Below, in pieces: positions 42,925 through 53,300 of a stretch of DNA of 64,000 bases. Position numbers and translations under genes: made by a program. The stretch comes from Anolis sagrei. Taxonomy: Eukaryota > Chordata > Lepidosauria > Squamata > Anolidae. The stretch covers positions 174,389,617-174,453,616 of the forward strand of contig NC_090022.1 in the NCBI RefSeq assembly GCF_037176765.1, in the 5' to 3' direction. The notes beneath the pieces are model-generated. The model ran no database searches and had not been told where the DNA came from. It saw nothing but the letters and a program-made list of their open reading frames with translations. Positions within the stretch are counted from its first letter, which is position 1. Every line of letters starts with the position of its first letter.

Positions 42925-43452
42925 TTATTTGGTTAGACCACACCTGGAATATTGTGTCCAATTCTGGGCACCACAATTCAAGAGAGATATTGACAAGCTG
43001 GAATGTGTCCAGAGGAGGGTGACTAAAATGATCAAGGATCTGGAGAACAAGCCCTATGAGGAGCGGCTTAAGGAGCTGGGCATGTTTAACCTGAAGAAGA
43101 GAAGGCTGAGAGGGGATATGATAGCCATGTATAAATATGTGAGGAAGCCACGGGGAGGAGGGAGCAAGCTTGTTTTCTGCTTCCTTGGAGACTAGGGCAA
43201 GGAACAAAGGCTTCAAACTACAAGAGAAGAGATTCCATCTGAACATGAGGAAGAACTTCCTGACTGTGAGAGCCGTTCAGCAGTGGAACTCTCTGCCCCG
43301 AAGTGTGATGGAGGCTCCTTCTTTGGAAGCTTTTAAACAGAGGCTTGATGGCCATCTGTCAGGGGTGATTTGAATGCAATATTCCTGCTTCTTGGCAGGG
43401 GGTTGGCCCATGAGGTCTCTTCCAACTCTTTGATTCTATGATTCTATGATAA
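42925..43452 (+). mobile_element. CR1 LINE 3' end, about 530 bases
   Basis: It encodes [20 protein letters not shown] and [20 protein letters not shown], then [20 protein letters not shown], the CR1 C-terminus. It ends TTGATTCTATGATTCTATGA. A frame change lies near 43,190. Confidence 0.9.
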
Positions 43453-43624
43453 TATTTTTTTTGTCGTGTCAAGACTTTCGGTATATATTTCAGATTTCAA
43501 TATTAATGTCAAAAATACATAGTATGATTTTACATAGGATTTGTGCTACATTAGAACAGTCAAGACAAATATCACTTAAGTAAAATAACATTAAATATTA
43601 AATAACCAGAAAAATAAAATAAGG

Positions 43625-43790
43625 TGTAAACACTAAACTTCTGGTGTGAGAGAATTGGCATCTGCAAGGATGTTGCCTAGGGGACGCCCGGATGATCTGA
43701 CGTTTTTATCATCCTTGTGGGAGGCTTCTCTCATGAACCCCCGCATGAGGAGCTGGAGCTGATAGAGGGAGCTCATCCACCTGGGAAAAA
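43625..43790 (-). mobile_element. tRNA-derived SINE fragment (GTCGTGTC family)
   Basis: TTCTGGTGTGAGAGAATTGG and GGGGACGCCCGGATGATCTG match the SINE body in reverse. Confidence 0.75.
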
Positions 43791-43794
43791 TCTC

Positions 43795-44222
43795 CTGCTG
43801 AGAGGTGTTAAGCTGTGCCTGGTTGTTTCCTCTCTGCTTCATTAGCATTTGAAGGCCTGCCTGAGCCTGGGAAATCTCCTGTTGAGAGGTGTTAAGCTGT
43901 GCCTGGTTGTTTCCTCACTGCTGTTTTTGCTGTTGTAATTTTAGAGTTTTTTTTAGAGTTTTTTTTTACACCTCTCAGCAGGAGATTTTTCCCAGGCTCA
44001 GGCAGGCCTTCAAATGCTAATGAAGGTTGAAACATTCACACCTAGCTCTAGCAAGGAAGAGCTCTTTGCCCCACCCCAGCCATTCCACAGATATATAAAC
44101 CCATTGTCCTATTTCCAGCAGACCTCACCTCTGAGGATGCTTGCCATAGATGCAGGCGAAACGTCAGGAGAAATGCCTCTAGAACATGGCCCTATAGCCC
44201 GAAAAAACCCACAAGAACCTAA
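43795..44222. mobile_element. Penelope-like element, complex foldback copy
   Basis: Segment 43,838-43,893 is the reverse complement of 43,969-44,026 (TTAGCATTTGAAGGCCTGCC and partner). A block TGAGAGGTGTTAAGCTGTGC is also directly repeated. The copy ends ATAGCCCGAAAAAACCCACA. Confidence 0.7.
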
Positions 44223-44329
44223 TGACGATAATGTAATGGAAAACGGACTATGGATAGCTTTCCGATTGTTGTGTTCACTGAATTCATTTTTAGACAAGGC
44301 TAGACAGCCAGTATTATTGGATTGTTTAT

Positions 44330-44523
44330 CATTGTACTTTTTTATTTTAGACTAATTTTGTAATCAATTTACTGTGTTTTATATGTATTACAGTATGTAT
44401 TATATAGATGTAATGGCATCGAATTGTGCCTGATGTAAGCTTCCCTGAGTCCCCCCTTCCCCTGGGGGTTGAGAAGGGTGGGTTACAAATGTTTGAAATA
44501 AATAAATAAATAAATAAATAAAT
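44330..44523 (+). mobile_element. L2-type 3' tail
   Basis: GGCATCGAATTGTGCCTGAT, GTAAGCTTCCCTGAGTCC and an (AAAT)n tail. Confidence 0.7.
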
Positions 44524-44529
44524 CCATGA

Positions 44530-44698
44530 TATTGTTACCTTACTTCAAGTCAACCCTCCTGGCAAGATTTATTCAGTGGAAATGTGGGCATTGCCTCCCC
44601 TCTAAGGCTGAGAGAGTGTGACTTGGCCAAGGTCATCCCATAAGTTTCCAAGGTCTCCCAGAGTCGTAGCCTAACACTCAACTCCTTCCATGTTGCCT
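44530..44698 (-). mobile_element. MIR-like SINE fragment
   Basis: CTCCTGGCAAGATTTATTCA, CTCTAAGGCTGAGAGAGTGT and GACTTGGCCAAGGTCATCCC match the SINE at 28,768-28,954. Confidence 0.6.
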
Positions 44699-44699
44699 T

Positions 44700-46450
44700 G
44701 ACTAGGTTTTGTTTTTCTCTTGTGGTGTAATTTGAAAGTGGTGTTGCTTTAAGAAGATACTGCTGTTATGTGATTTCAGCTGCCACGAAATCGCAGGTTC
44801 GGAAGCCCACCGCGCCTCGCTACTCCAGAAGGCCAGATCAGGACATGGACAGGTTAGAAAGCAAAAGCGTAGGTTTTTATCCTTCCTGGCCAGAAAGGAT
44901 GTCGGTGGAGAAAAGCACTCCAAAGTACTAACATAACACAATGGAAAATACAAAACATTTTTATTTACTGTGACAGTGATTCAGAAAACCCACGCCAGCT
45001 CCTGATTGGCTGAGAAACTGTCCAGCTAGGATCCGTGCGCTGAGTGGCTGAGAACTCCGTGGAGTGCCTTTGCCAATTGGTTCTTTGTATGGCAGGAAAT
45101 TCGATAAACCATCACTGGGTTATTTTGAAGTGTCAGTCCTTTCAATGGTCCACCCCTGAGAGGAATGGTTTTTGAAAGGAATGCGGTGTGGCAATATACA
45201 AAAGAGTTTGTGATACCCATTAAGCAATTCCCAAACTCTTTTCTATATTGCCACACCGCATTCCTTATAATCGCCCTCCTCTCAGGTTCTGGTGGGTACA
45301 ACAGGGTGAGTCCAGTATACACAATGGATACTTGAGTGTGATAACAATTTCAATAGGTAAAGCAGACTTGCGGCATGGGTGCCGGATCCCCCATCTCATC
45401 AATGGGACGTGAGAGATTAGTTGTGAGAGATTATAGAGATTGAGACAGGGATCCTGGGTGCAACTGGACAACATTCCAAAGGTGATTATGTAACAAAGGT
45501 TAAGGAAAAACAAAAGACGAAGGCATTTGAGTCTCGCAGAGCTGTGGTTATAATTTTTTATAATTTTGTATAATCCATATTGGTGTGTGTCTCATTTCTC
45601 CATAACACTGCCTTTCTGGCAAAGGTGTTCGATTTTGTAATGCTAAATTTTGTAATGTAGACTTTGTATGCCAAACATTTGTCTGCAGTGTTATAAGCAT
45701 TGCAATTTTTATTACAATTTCTGAGAAATAAATGTCATTTGTAAAAGATATTTCTGCAAAATATAGCAGGGATTATTCCCCTAAAAGGTATTCCACAGAC
45801 CAATGATGGGAAGCATCTAGCTTTCCGGACACTGTTGAATCGCAGTTCCCATTAGTCACAGATACTATAGCTTTTAATAGGGAATATTGGAATAGTAACT
45901 CCATAGCATTTGTAGGACAACATATTCCAAATTTTTAAAATCATGGATTGTTATCCACATTGTGGAGGGCTTACCATAATTAAAATATATATATCACACA
46001 CACCCCCACCCCCAAATCACCAAAGGAAAACCTTTTATATAGGGAAAACCATTATACTTCGCCATTGTATAATTGGATGAATGCATTCAGAGTTTGATGT
46101 CCAAAGAATACCCTGGAACCAAATCTCAGCAGATACGATATGCTAATAGTAGTGTATCTCAAGAGCTGACTCCTATTATGAAGATAACATCCCAGCAAAA
46201 TTTGACAGTTATGTGTCCTTTTCAAAGTGACAATCACCAGAGTTGAGTAATTCCATGTCTTAAATGAAAAGTGACAATTGTTGATGTCCAGGTGGTTTTG
46301 GTCAACAGCTCCCTTCAGTCCTTGGAAGCACAGCCAGTCATGAGGCTTATGGGAATTCCGGTTCAGTGCTACAGTGCTGACACACACAATTTTTTTAAAG
46401 GAATTATTGTTCTGGCAGATTTTGATTGGCATTAAATGCCTCTTACGCTG
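44700..46450. other. Intergenic sequence with one strong hairpin, otherwise unrecognised
   Basis: Apart from the hairpin at 45,176-45,266 no repeat family or gene was recognised. The ORFs on the minus strand at 44,702-45,513 have no similarity that I can name. Confidence 0.45.
45176..45266. repeat. Near-perfect 35-base inverted repeat with 21-base loop
   Basis: The arms 45,176-45,210 and 45,232-45,266 pair at 34 of 35 positions (AAGGAATGCGGTGTGGCAAT and partner). A further outer block CCTGAGAGGA / TCCTCTCAGG (about 45,155 and 45,277) extends the palindrome. It could be the centre of a decayed DNA transposon or a hairpin RNA. Confidence 0.7.
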
Positions 46451-46476
46451 AAGCAGCGAATTCTTTACAGCTCTGT

Positions 46477-46801
46477 ATTGTCGAAGGCTTTCATAGCCGG
46501 AATCACTGGTTTGTTGTAGGTTTTTTCGAGCTATATGGCCATGTTCTAGAGCAGTGGTTCTCAACCTGGGGTCCCCAGATGTTTTTGGCCATCAACTCCC
46601 AGAAATCCTAACAGCTAGTAAACTGGCTGGGATTTCTGGGAGTTTTAGGCCAAAAACATCTGGGGACCCCAGGTTGAGAACCACTGTTCTAGAGGCATTC
46701 TCTCCTGATGTTTCACCTGCATCTATGGCAAGCATCCTCAGAGATAGTGAGGTCTGTTGGAACTAGGAAAAGGGGTTTATATATCTGTGGAATGACCAGG
46801 G
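46477..46801 (-). mobile_element. Penelope-like element with perfect 15-base target duplication, hosting a MITE
   Basis: It starts at the family terminus (ATTGTCGAAGGCTTTCATAG) and ends GGAATGACCAGG. TCTTTACAGCTCTGT flanks it at 46,462-46,476 and 46,802-46,816 without change. The hAT MITE at 46,552-46,686 sits inside. Confidence 0.9.
46552..46686. mobile_element. 135-base hAT MITE with perfect target duplication
   Basis: Ends CAGTGGTTCTCAACCTGGGG and complement. TTCTAGAG occurs on both sides at 46,544-46,551 and 46,687-46,694. Confidence 0.92.
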
Positions 46802-47098
46802 TCTTTACAGCTCTGTTGAACTGTGCATCAGTATGCATAGTGAAATCAGTTTCTTATACCATAATTTACAGCTATTTTAAAATGTGTAGTTGCATTTAGT
46901 TCTATGATACAAATTGTATTCCTCTCTAGCTATTGCTAGGCTGGCTTGTCTAGAGGTCTTGCCAACGTATGCAGTGAAGTGGAATGCGGGGGGTTGCAAT
47001 CTAACAACATCTGGAAAGTCACACAATCCCTACACAGTGGATTTAGTTAGATTTAGGGCATGTTTTTCTATTAAGAATATTTGACATACTTGTATTTT

Positions 47099-47336
47099 AG
47101 GAGCCACGGTGGTGCAGTGGGATAAACCCTTGTGCCGACTAAACTGCTGCCCTGAAGGTCAGTGATTCGAATCCGTGAGATGGGGTGAGCTCCTGTCTGT
47201 CAGCTCCAGCTTCCCATGCGGGGACATGAGAGAGGCCTCTCACAGGATGGTAAAACATCCAAGTGTCTCCTGGGCAACATCCTTGCAGACAACCAATTAT
47301 CTCACACCAGAAGTGACTTGCAGTTTCTCAAGTCAC

Positions 47337-47338
<2 letters not shown>
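47099..47338 (+). mobile_element. tRNA-derived SINE (GTCGTGTC family), diverged
   Basis: GGAGCCACGGTGGTGCAGTG is the A-box head and CAGTGATTCGAATCC the B box. The body ends CAGTTTCTCAAGTCACT, joining an (ATT)n run. Confidence 0.8.
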
Positions 47339-47340
<2 letters not shown>

Positions 47341-47372
<32 letters not shown>

Positions 47373-48660
47373 GTATTTGTACCCCGCTAGCATCTCCCGA
47401 AGGACTCGATGTGGCTTACACAGGCCAAGGCCTCAATAAAACAACAGCATAACAAAAACACATAACTTAAAGCAAATCAAACAATAAAACAATAGCAGTA
47501 AACAATAAAAACAATACACCATAACATAATAAAACTAGGGCCGGGCCGAATGTAATGGGTACAGATTAAAAAGTGCTGGGTGTGACAGGTGGATGTAGGA
47601 TTTTAGGGTAAGTGCAATGTGCAGATTATCTTAAAACTCTGATAAAGTGCTTCTGGGACATATTGCTGGAGTTCCTATTCTGGAAAGGCACATCGGAACA
47701 GCCAGGTCTTCAAACTCTTCCTAAAGACTGTCAACGTTGGGGCTTGTCTGATGTCTTTGGGGAGGGTGTTCCAAAGTTGGGGGGCTACCACAGAAAAGGC
47801 CCTGTCCCTCGTCCCCACCAAACATGCTTGCGATGCAGGTGGGATCGCGAGTAGGGCCTCTCCGGATTTTTTTTTTTGTCGTGTCAGGAGTGACTTGAGA
47901 AACTGCAAGTCGCTTCTGGTGTGAGAGAATTAGCTGTCTGCAAGGACGTTGCCCAGGGGATGCCCGGATGATTTGATGTTTTTATCCTTGTGGGAGGCTT
48001 CTCTTATGCCCCCGCATGAAGAGCTGGAGCTGATAGAGGGAGCTCATCTGCATCTCCCCGGATTCGAACCTGCGACCTGTTGGTCTTCAGTCCTGCTGGC
48101 ACAGGGGTTTAACCCACTGCGCCACCGGGGTCTCCGCCTCTCCAGATGAGCGAAGAGAACGTGTGGGTTCATATACGGAGATGCGGTCACGCAGGTAGGC
48201 AGGTCCCAAACGGTTTAGGGCTTTGTAGGTGAGCACCTGCACCTTGAATTGGGCCCGGAAAATGAACGGCAGCCAATGGAGCTCCTTAAACAGGAGGGTT
48301 GACCTCTCTCTGTAGGGAGCACCAGTTAACATCCTGGCCGCCGCTCGTTGGACCAGCTGAAATTTCCGAGCTGTTTTCAAGGGCAGCCCCACGTAGAGCG
48401 CATTACAGTAATCCAATCTAGAGATGACCAAGGCATGGACCACCCCGGCCAGATCAGCCTTTGCAAGGTACGGTCGCAGTTAGCACACGAGTCTCAATTG
48501 TGCAAAATCCCTCCCGGACACCGCCAACGCCTGAGCCTCAAGCGTAAGCGATGAATCCAAGAGGACTCCCAAACTGCGGACCTGTGACTTCAGGGGAAGT
48601 GTAACCCCGTCCAGCACAGGTTGCCACCCTATACCCCGATCCGGTTTACGATCGACCAGG
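47341..48660 (-). mobile_element. L2-type LINE 3' end, interrupted by a SINE
   Basis: The minus strand encodes [60 protein letters not shown] and [20 protein letters not shown]. The 3' end at 47,341-47,420 has the CCCGAAGGACTCGATGTGGC hallmark. The SINE at 47,867-48,135 splits it. Confidence 0.9.
47867..48135 (-). mobile_element. tRNA-derived SINE inserted in an L2
   Basis: Flanks GCCTCTCCGGA (47,856-47,866) and GCCTCTCCAGA (48,136-48,146) are an 11-base target duplication with one change. The element is 269 bases with head, B box GGATTCGAACCTGCGACCTG (reversed) and T-run tail. Confidence 0.9.
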
Positions 48661-48834
48661 AGGACCACTTCTGACTTTCTTTTCAGCTGGTTGGCACAGG
48701 ATGGACAGCTAGAAAAACAGAAGGCATCTATCGTTGCATATTCATCTTTCTGAAAAGGTAGTGCAAAAGCCATCTTGCACCTTGGCCCAAATCTCCTGCC
48801 CATCCCTCATCACCATAGAAATAAGCACAGACAA

Positions 48835-49397
48835 AGGCTAGGGATTGGACACGTTTATTGGAAAAGTCTGAAGTATAAAAGCCACCTACAGATCAATAGT
48901 TTATCTACAAAAAGAACTCTATCCCTCTTGCCCACAAGCAAGGGAGGCTGGTGCAAATAGGCAACATTGCTGGGAGAGGGCAGGGTCCGCCTTTAACCTC
49001 TCCCCCATCCCACAACTTCTCCCGCTTTTTGTACATACCTCATCAAGAGTCTCTACGTTTCAGAAATGCTACATTCTGGCAATAGAGAACTTCACTTACA
49101 ACAACACTTCTGAGTCCTTCCCATCTCCATTGGGATACAGGCACAATCAAGAGGGCACCCAATGGAGTACAAGGCTCCACGTAATACGCAGGGAGCCTTC
49201 ATCCGGTGCTCCTCATGCACTGCCAATACAGTTGTGGTATTGGGAAGCACGGGTGGCGAGTGGAAAAGTGGGAAGGTTTCACTCAAGAGCTAAGGTTAGA
49301 GGCTGTCCATGGAGGAACTTCATTCTCCATCATGCTCCAGGACTGCCCGTTCCGTGTTTCAGTAGGAAGGACTCCAAGGCCTATCGTCATCCCATTT
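48835..49397 (-). other. TAFAZZIN: Likely TAFAZZIN 3' untranslated region
   Basis: An AATAAA on the minus strand at 48,854-48,859 lies about 540 bases after the stop codon. The interval carries no recognisable repeat, and an L2 element starts soon after its end. The extent is inferred from the signal only. Confidence 0.55.
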
Positions 49398-49499
49398 CTA
49401 GTCTTGCAGCTTGAAGGTCTGATGTAGCCTCTCAGCCTGGTCCCTCAGCGTCTGGATCTCGTCCTGAATGAAATCCGTCAAGGCTTTGCGCATCTCCAT
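49398..49499 (-). CDS. TAFAZZIN: TAFAZZIN coding exon 10 (C-terminus and stop)
   Basis: It encodes [20 protein letters not shown] and [13 protein letters not shown]-stop, aligned with human [20 protein letters not shown]. The last ten residues diverge from human. Acceptor TTGCAG|A; stop at 49,398-49,400. Confidence 0.95.
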   Translation of the reverse strand: MEMRKALTDFIQDEIQTLRDQAERLHQTFKLQD

Positions 49500-49978
49500 C
49501 TGCAAGAAGAAGCAGCTATTACAAAACATTGTTGTTTTTTTTCGTGTCAGGAGCGACTTGAGAAACTTCTGGTGTGAGAGAATCGGCCATCTGCAAGGAC
49601 ATTGCCTAGGGGACGCCCAGGTGTTTTACCATTTTGTGGGAGGCTTCTCACATGGGAAGCTAGAGCTGACAGATGGGAGCTCACCCCCACATGGTACCCA
49701 GATTCAAACAGCCAACCTTTCGATCAGCAGTCCTACTGATACAATATAGTATGGACAGAGCTCTGCTTTCTACCTCCAATACACAAAAATATACCAATTA
49801 AGATATCAGCCATGTACACAAATGAACAGAACTAAGGCAGCTTATGAAAAAGTGGGGCGGCCCCGAATACACTTTTTGTATCCTGATTTATTGTTGAGTC
49901 ACTAAACCAGATTGGTGAACAAAGAACACATGCCTCCAGATAATTTTGAGAGAAGCACCAGGAACAAAAGGCACAAAC

Positions 49979-50020
<42 letters not shown>

Positions 50021-50289
50021 GTAATGTGGAGCCCCCGGTGGCACAGTGGGTTAAACCCCTGTGCTGGCAGGACTGAAGACTGACAAGTCGCAGGTTCAAA
50101 TCCGGGGAGAGGCAGATGAGCTCCCTCTATCAACTCCAGCTTCTCATGCGGGGACATGAGAGAAGCCTCCCACAAGAATGACAAAACATCAAAATTATCT
50201 GGGCGTCCCCTGGGTAACGTCCTTGCAGACAGCCAATTCTCTCACACCAGAAGTAACTTGCAGTTTCTCAGATCGCTCCTGACACGAGA

Positions 50290-50323
<34 letters not shown>

Positions 50324-53300
50324 TTTGTCGTGTCAGGAACATCCTGTTGTGAGAGAATTGGCCGTCTGCAAGGACGTTGCCCAGGGGACGCCCAGATGAT
50401 TTTTGATGTTTTCATCATCCTTGTGGGAGGCTTCTCTCATGTCCCCGCATAAGAAGCTGGAGCTGATAGAGGGAGCTCATCCGCCTCTCCCCGGATTCGA
50501 ACCTGCAACCTGTCGGTCTTCAGTCCTGCCGGCACAGGGGTTTAACCACTGCACCACCGGGGGCTCCCAATAATAATAATAACAATAATAATAATAATAA
50601 CCTTGATTTATTCCCCGCCACCATCTCCCGATGGGGACTTGGAGCGGCTTACATGAGGCCAAGCCTGGACAACAATTTTCCCTTGACTCAGTGGGAAAGT
50701 TTAATAGTTATTCATCATGGAAAATGTCTTCTTTCGCTAGAGCTCCACCCAGGAGAAGATGAAAGCTTCAAATTAACCCAACTCAAATGGCCCTCCTTCA
50801 CAGCAGAGTTCTTCAATCACCCCAGTGTCTCCCCAATGTACTCACCGCTGACTTGTTCTCTGCCCGGAGCCGCTCTAGCAAAGGCCGGCAACTGAATGGT
50901 TTCCCAATTAATACAGTGATTTTCTGTAACAAGAACTACTATTAGAAAAACCGGAGGACATTTCCTTATTTTCTATAGTTTCTCAGCTTTCTCCCAGGCT
51001 GGAATCTCTTGGCTATTTCCTCCTGCAGTGCCAGTCATGGCACATCCTACCCATTTAAAAATACTCACCTGTCCAAAACGGGGCACATAAGGGGGTTCAT
51101 TGGGCAGTACGTCATTCATCCCTAGAGAAAAGGGAAAACCACATTAAATGATCAGTTGGCTTCATAACAATGATCACACGAGGAACTCAGAGCGTTTCCA
51201 TGTTGGTAGATAGCACAGAAGTATCTCCAAGCTCTTCACTAATGTGCCTACACCTCAGTCAGAAAAGTGTCACTGGGGAGCATGTACATCAAAGGCCCCT
51301 GTATCCATGGAACCCATATCCACGGTTTCATTTACCTACATCCAGAGAAAGAACAGTCTCTCTAGGAATATGCTAGGTTCTCCAAGTGATTCCATGGTAT
51401 ATTTCTTCTTGGTAGTTACTATGGAGTTCTGTTGCAAATTCCTAGAATAAATACCTTCCTAGGTCTCTCTATGCCAGTGACTTCCAGCTGACTTACCTGA
51501 CTTCCAGCTCCAGCATACTGTAGAGTTGTGTTGGAGAGCATAGAGCAGTGGTTCTCAACCTGGGGTCCCCAGATGTTTTTGGCCTACAACTCCCAGAAAT
51601 CCCAGCCAGTTTACCAGCTGTTGGGATTTCTGGGAGTTGAAGGCTAAAAACATCTGGGGACCCTATAGGTTGAGATCCACTGCTCTATGCTCTCCAACAC
51701 AACTCTACAGTATGCTGGAGCTGGAAGTTAGGTAATTTAATGCCATTTGTCCTATCTGTGTTTTCTGTGACCTAGGTAGGATCATATCTCCTGTGAATAC
51801 GGATGATTCAATGTACAGCATCTAAGGGCAAACTCTCACACTTACGATGATAGCTCTACAAACATTATAGTATCATTATCACTGTCGTCATAATCCTGTA
51901 CTCTGAGAATGAAGGCAAGAAGGTCTCATATTGGGAGGAAGGTGGAAAATAAGTCAAATAGATAAATAAAGTGAAGAACAGTATCAATAATAATAATCTA
52001 TGTAAATAAAAATGTAATGTTCGTTTGTGCTATTCACAGAACTCAGAAACCACTGGGGCAATTGACACCAAATTTGGACACTATGTGCCTAACAACCCAA
52101 TGTATGTTCTACACTAACAAAAACCAAAAGCAGAAAGGACTTCTAAACTGCATGTCCACAAAGGGGAAACTGCATGTCTACAGAGACCCATGGCCACGCC
52201 CTCTCCTCCTCCTTGCGGGGAAACAGCCGGCCGTTAAAGCCAGGCGCACGTGCACGGCCACACACACACAAGCGAGTGGAGTGGAGGAGGTGGAGGCAGT
52301 CTCCTCTTCCTCCTTTCCCTATTGGAAGAGGAAAGGGCGGATGAGTGCCAGCAGGAGCAACCGAGCAAGGAAGAAGGGGAGGGGGAGGGGGAGGAGGAAG
52401 AGGCGGCGAGGAAGGTCCATGGTGCTTGAATGAAGGACCTTCCTTCTCTCTCTCTCCCTTCCCTTCTTTCCTCCCTTCCCTTCCTTCTTTTCTTTCCTTT
52501 TCTTATTTCCTTCTCCTTCCTTTCCTTCTTTCCCTCCTTCCCTTCCTTCCTGTCCTTCCTTCTTCCTTTCCTTCTTTTCCTTCCTCCTTCCCTTTCCTTC
52601 TTCTTTCCCTTTCTTCATTTCCTTCCCCTTCATTTCCTTCCCTCTCTCCTTTCTTCATCCCCCTCTTTTCTTTCCCTCCTTCCTTTCTCCTTCCTTCCTT
52701 CTCCTCCCTCCCTCCCTGTCCCTCCTTTCTTTTCCTTCCTTCCTGTCCCTCCTTCCTTCCTTCTTCCTTTCCTTCTTTCTATGTAAGATATAAATACAAT
52801 ATTAAATGGAAGGGACAATCAAGAAGTAACGAGAGAAGGAGTGAAAGAGGGAAGGAAGAAAGGAGAGAAGGAGGGAGGGAAAGAAGGAAAGAAAGAAAGA
52901 TAGAGAAGCAAGAAAAGAGAGAAGGAAATAAAAAAGTGAAAGGAAAAAGAGACGAAAGGAAGGAGAGAAGGAACGAAAGATAGGGAAGGAAGGAACCAAA
53001 GAGCAAATAAAGGGAGAAAAGAAACAGGTAGAGATGGAAGAAAGATGAGAGATAGGGAAAGAAAAAGAGGAAAGGAAGGAAAGAGGGAAGGGAGGAGAGA
53101 AAGTGGGAGGGAAGGTTGGCCACAGCAATGTGTGGTGGGTACAGCTAGTAATAATAATAATAATATAATAATAAACTTTATTTATACCCCGCCACCACAT
53201 GGAACTTGGGGCAGCTAACATGAGGCCAAGCCCGAAAATACAATACAGCAAAATAAAGCACAAAAATGCAAACAACAAAAAACAAAAATTACATCACAAT

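Noticed and set aside
48660-48803. Frame MGRRFGPRCKMAFALPFQKD upstream of L2 protein
   Set aside because: It is a chance extension of the L2 frame into sequence at the end of the TAFAZZIN 3' region.
52319-53278. Open frames of 100-210 codons rich in S, P, F or in K, E, G
   Set aside because: They are translations of TTCC/GGAA low-complexity DNA within a Helitron.
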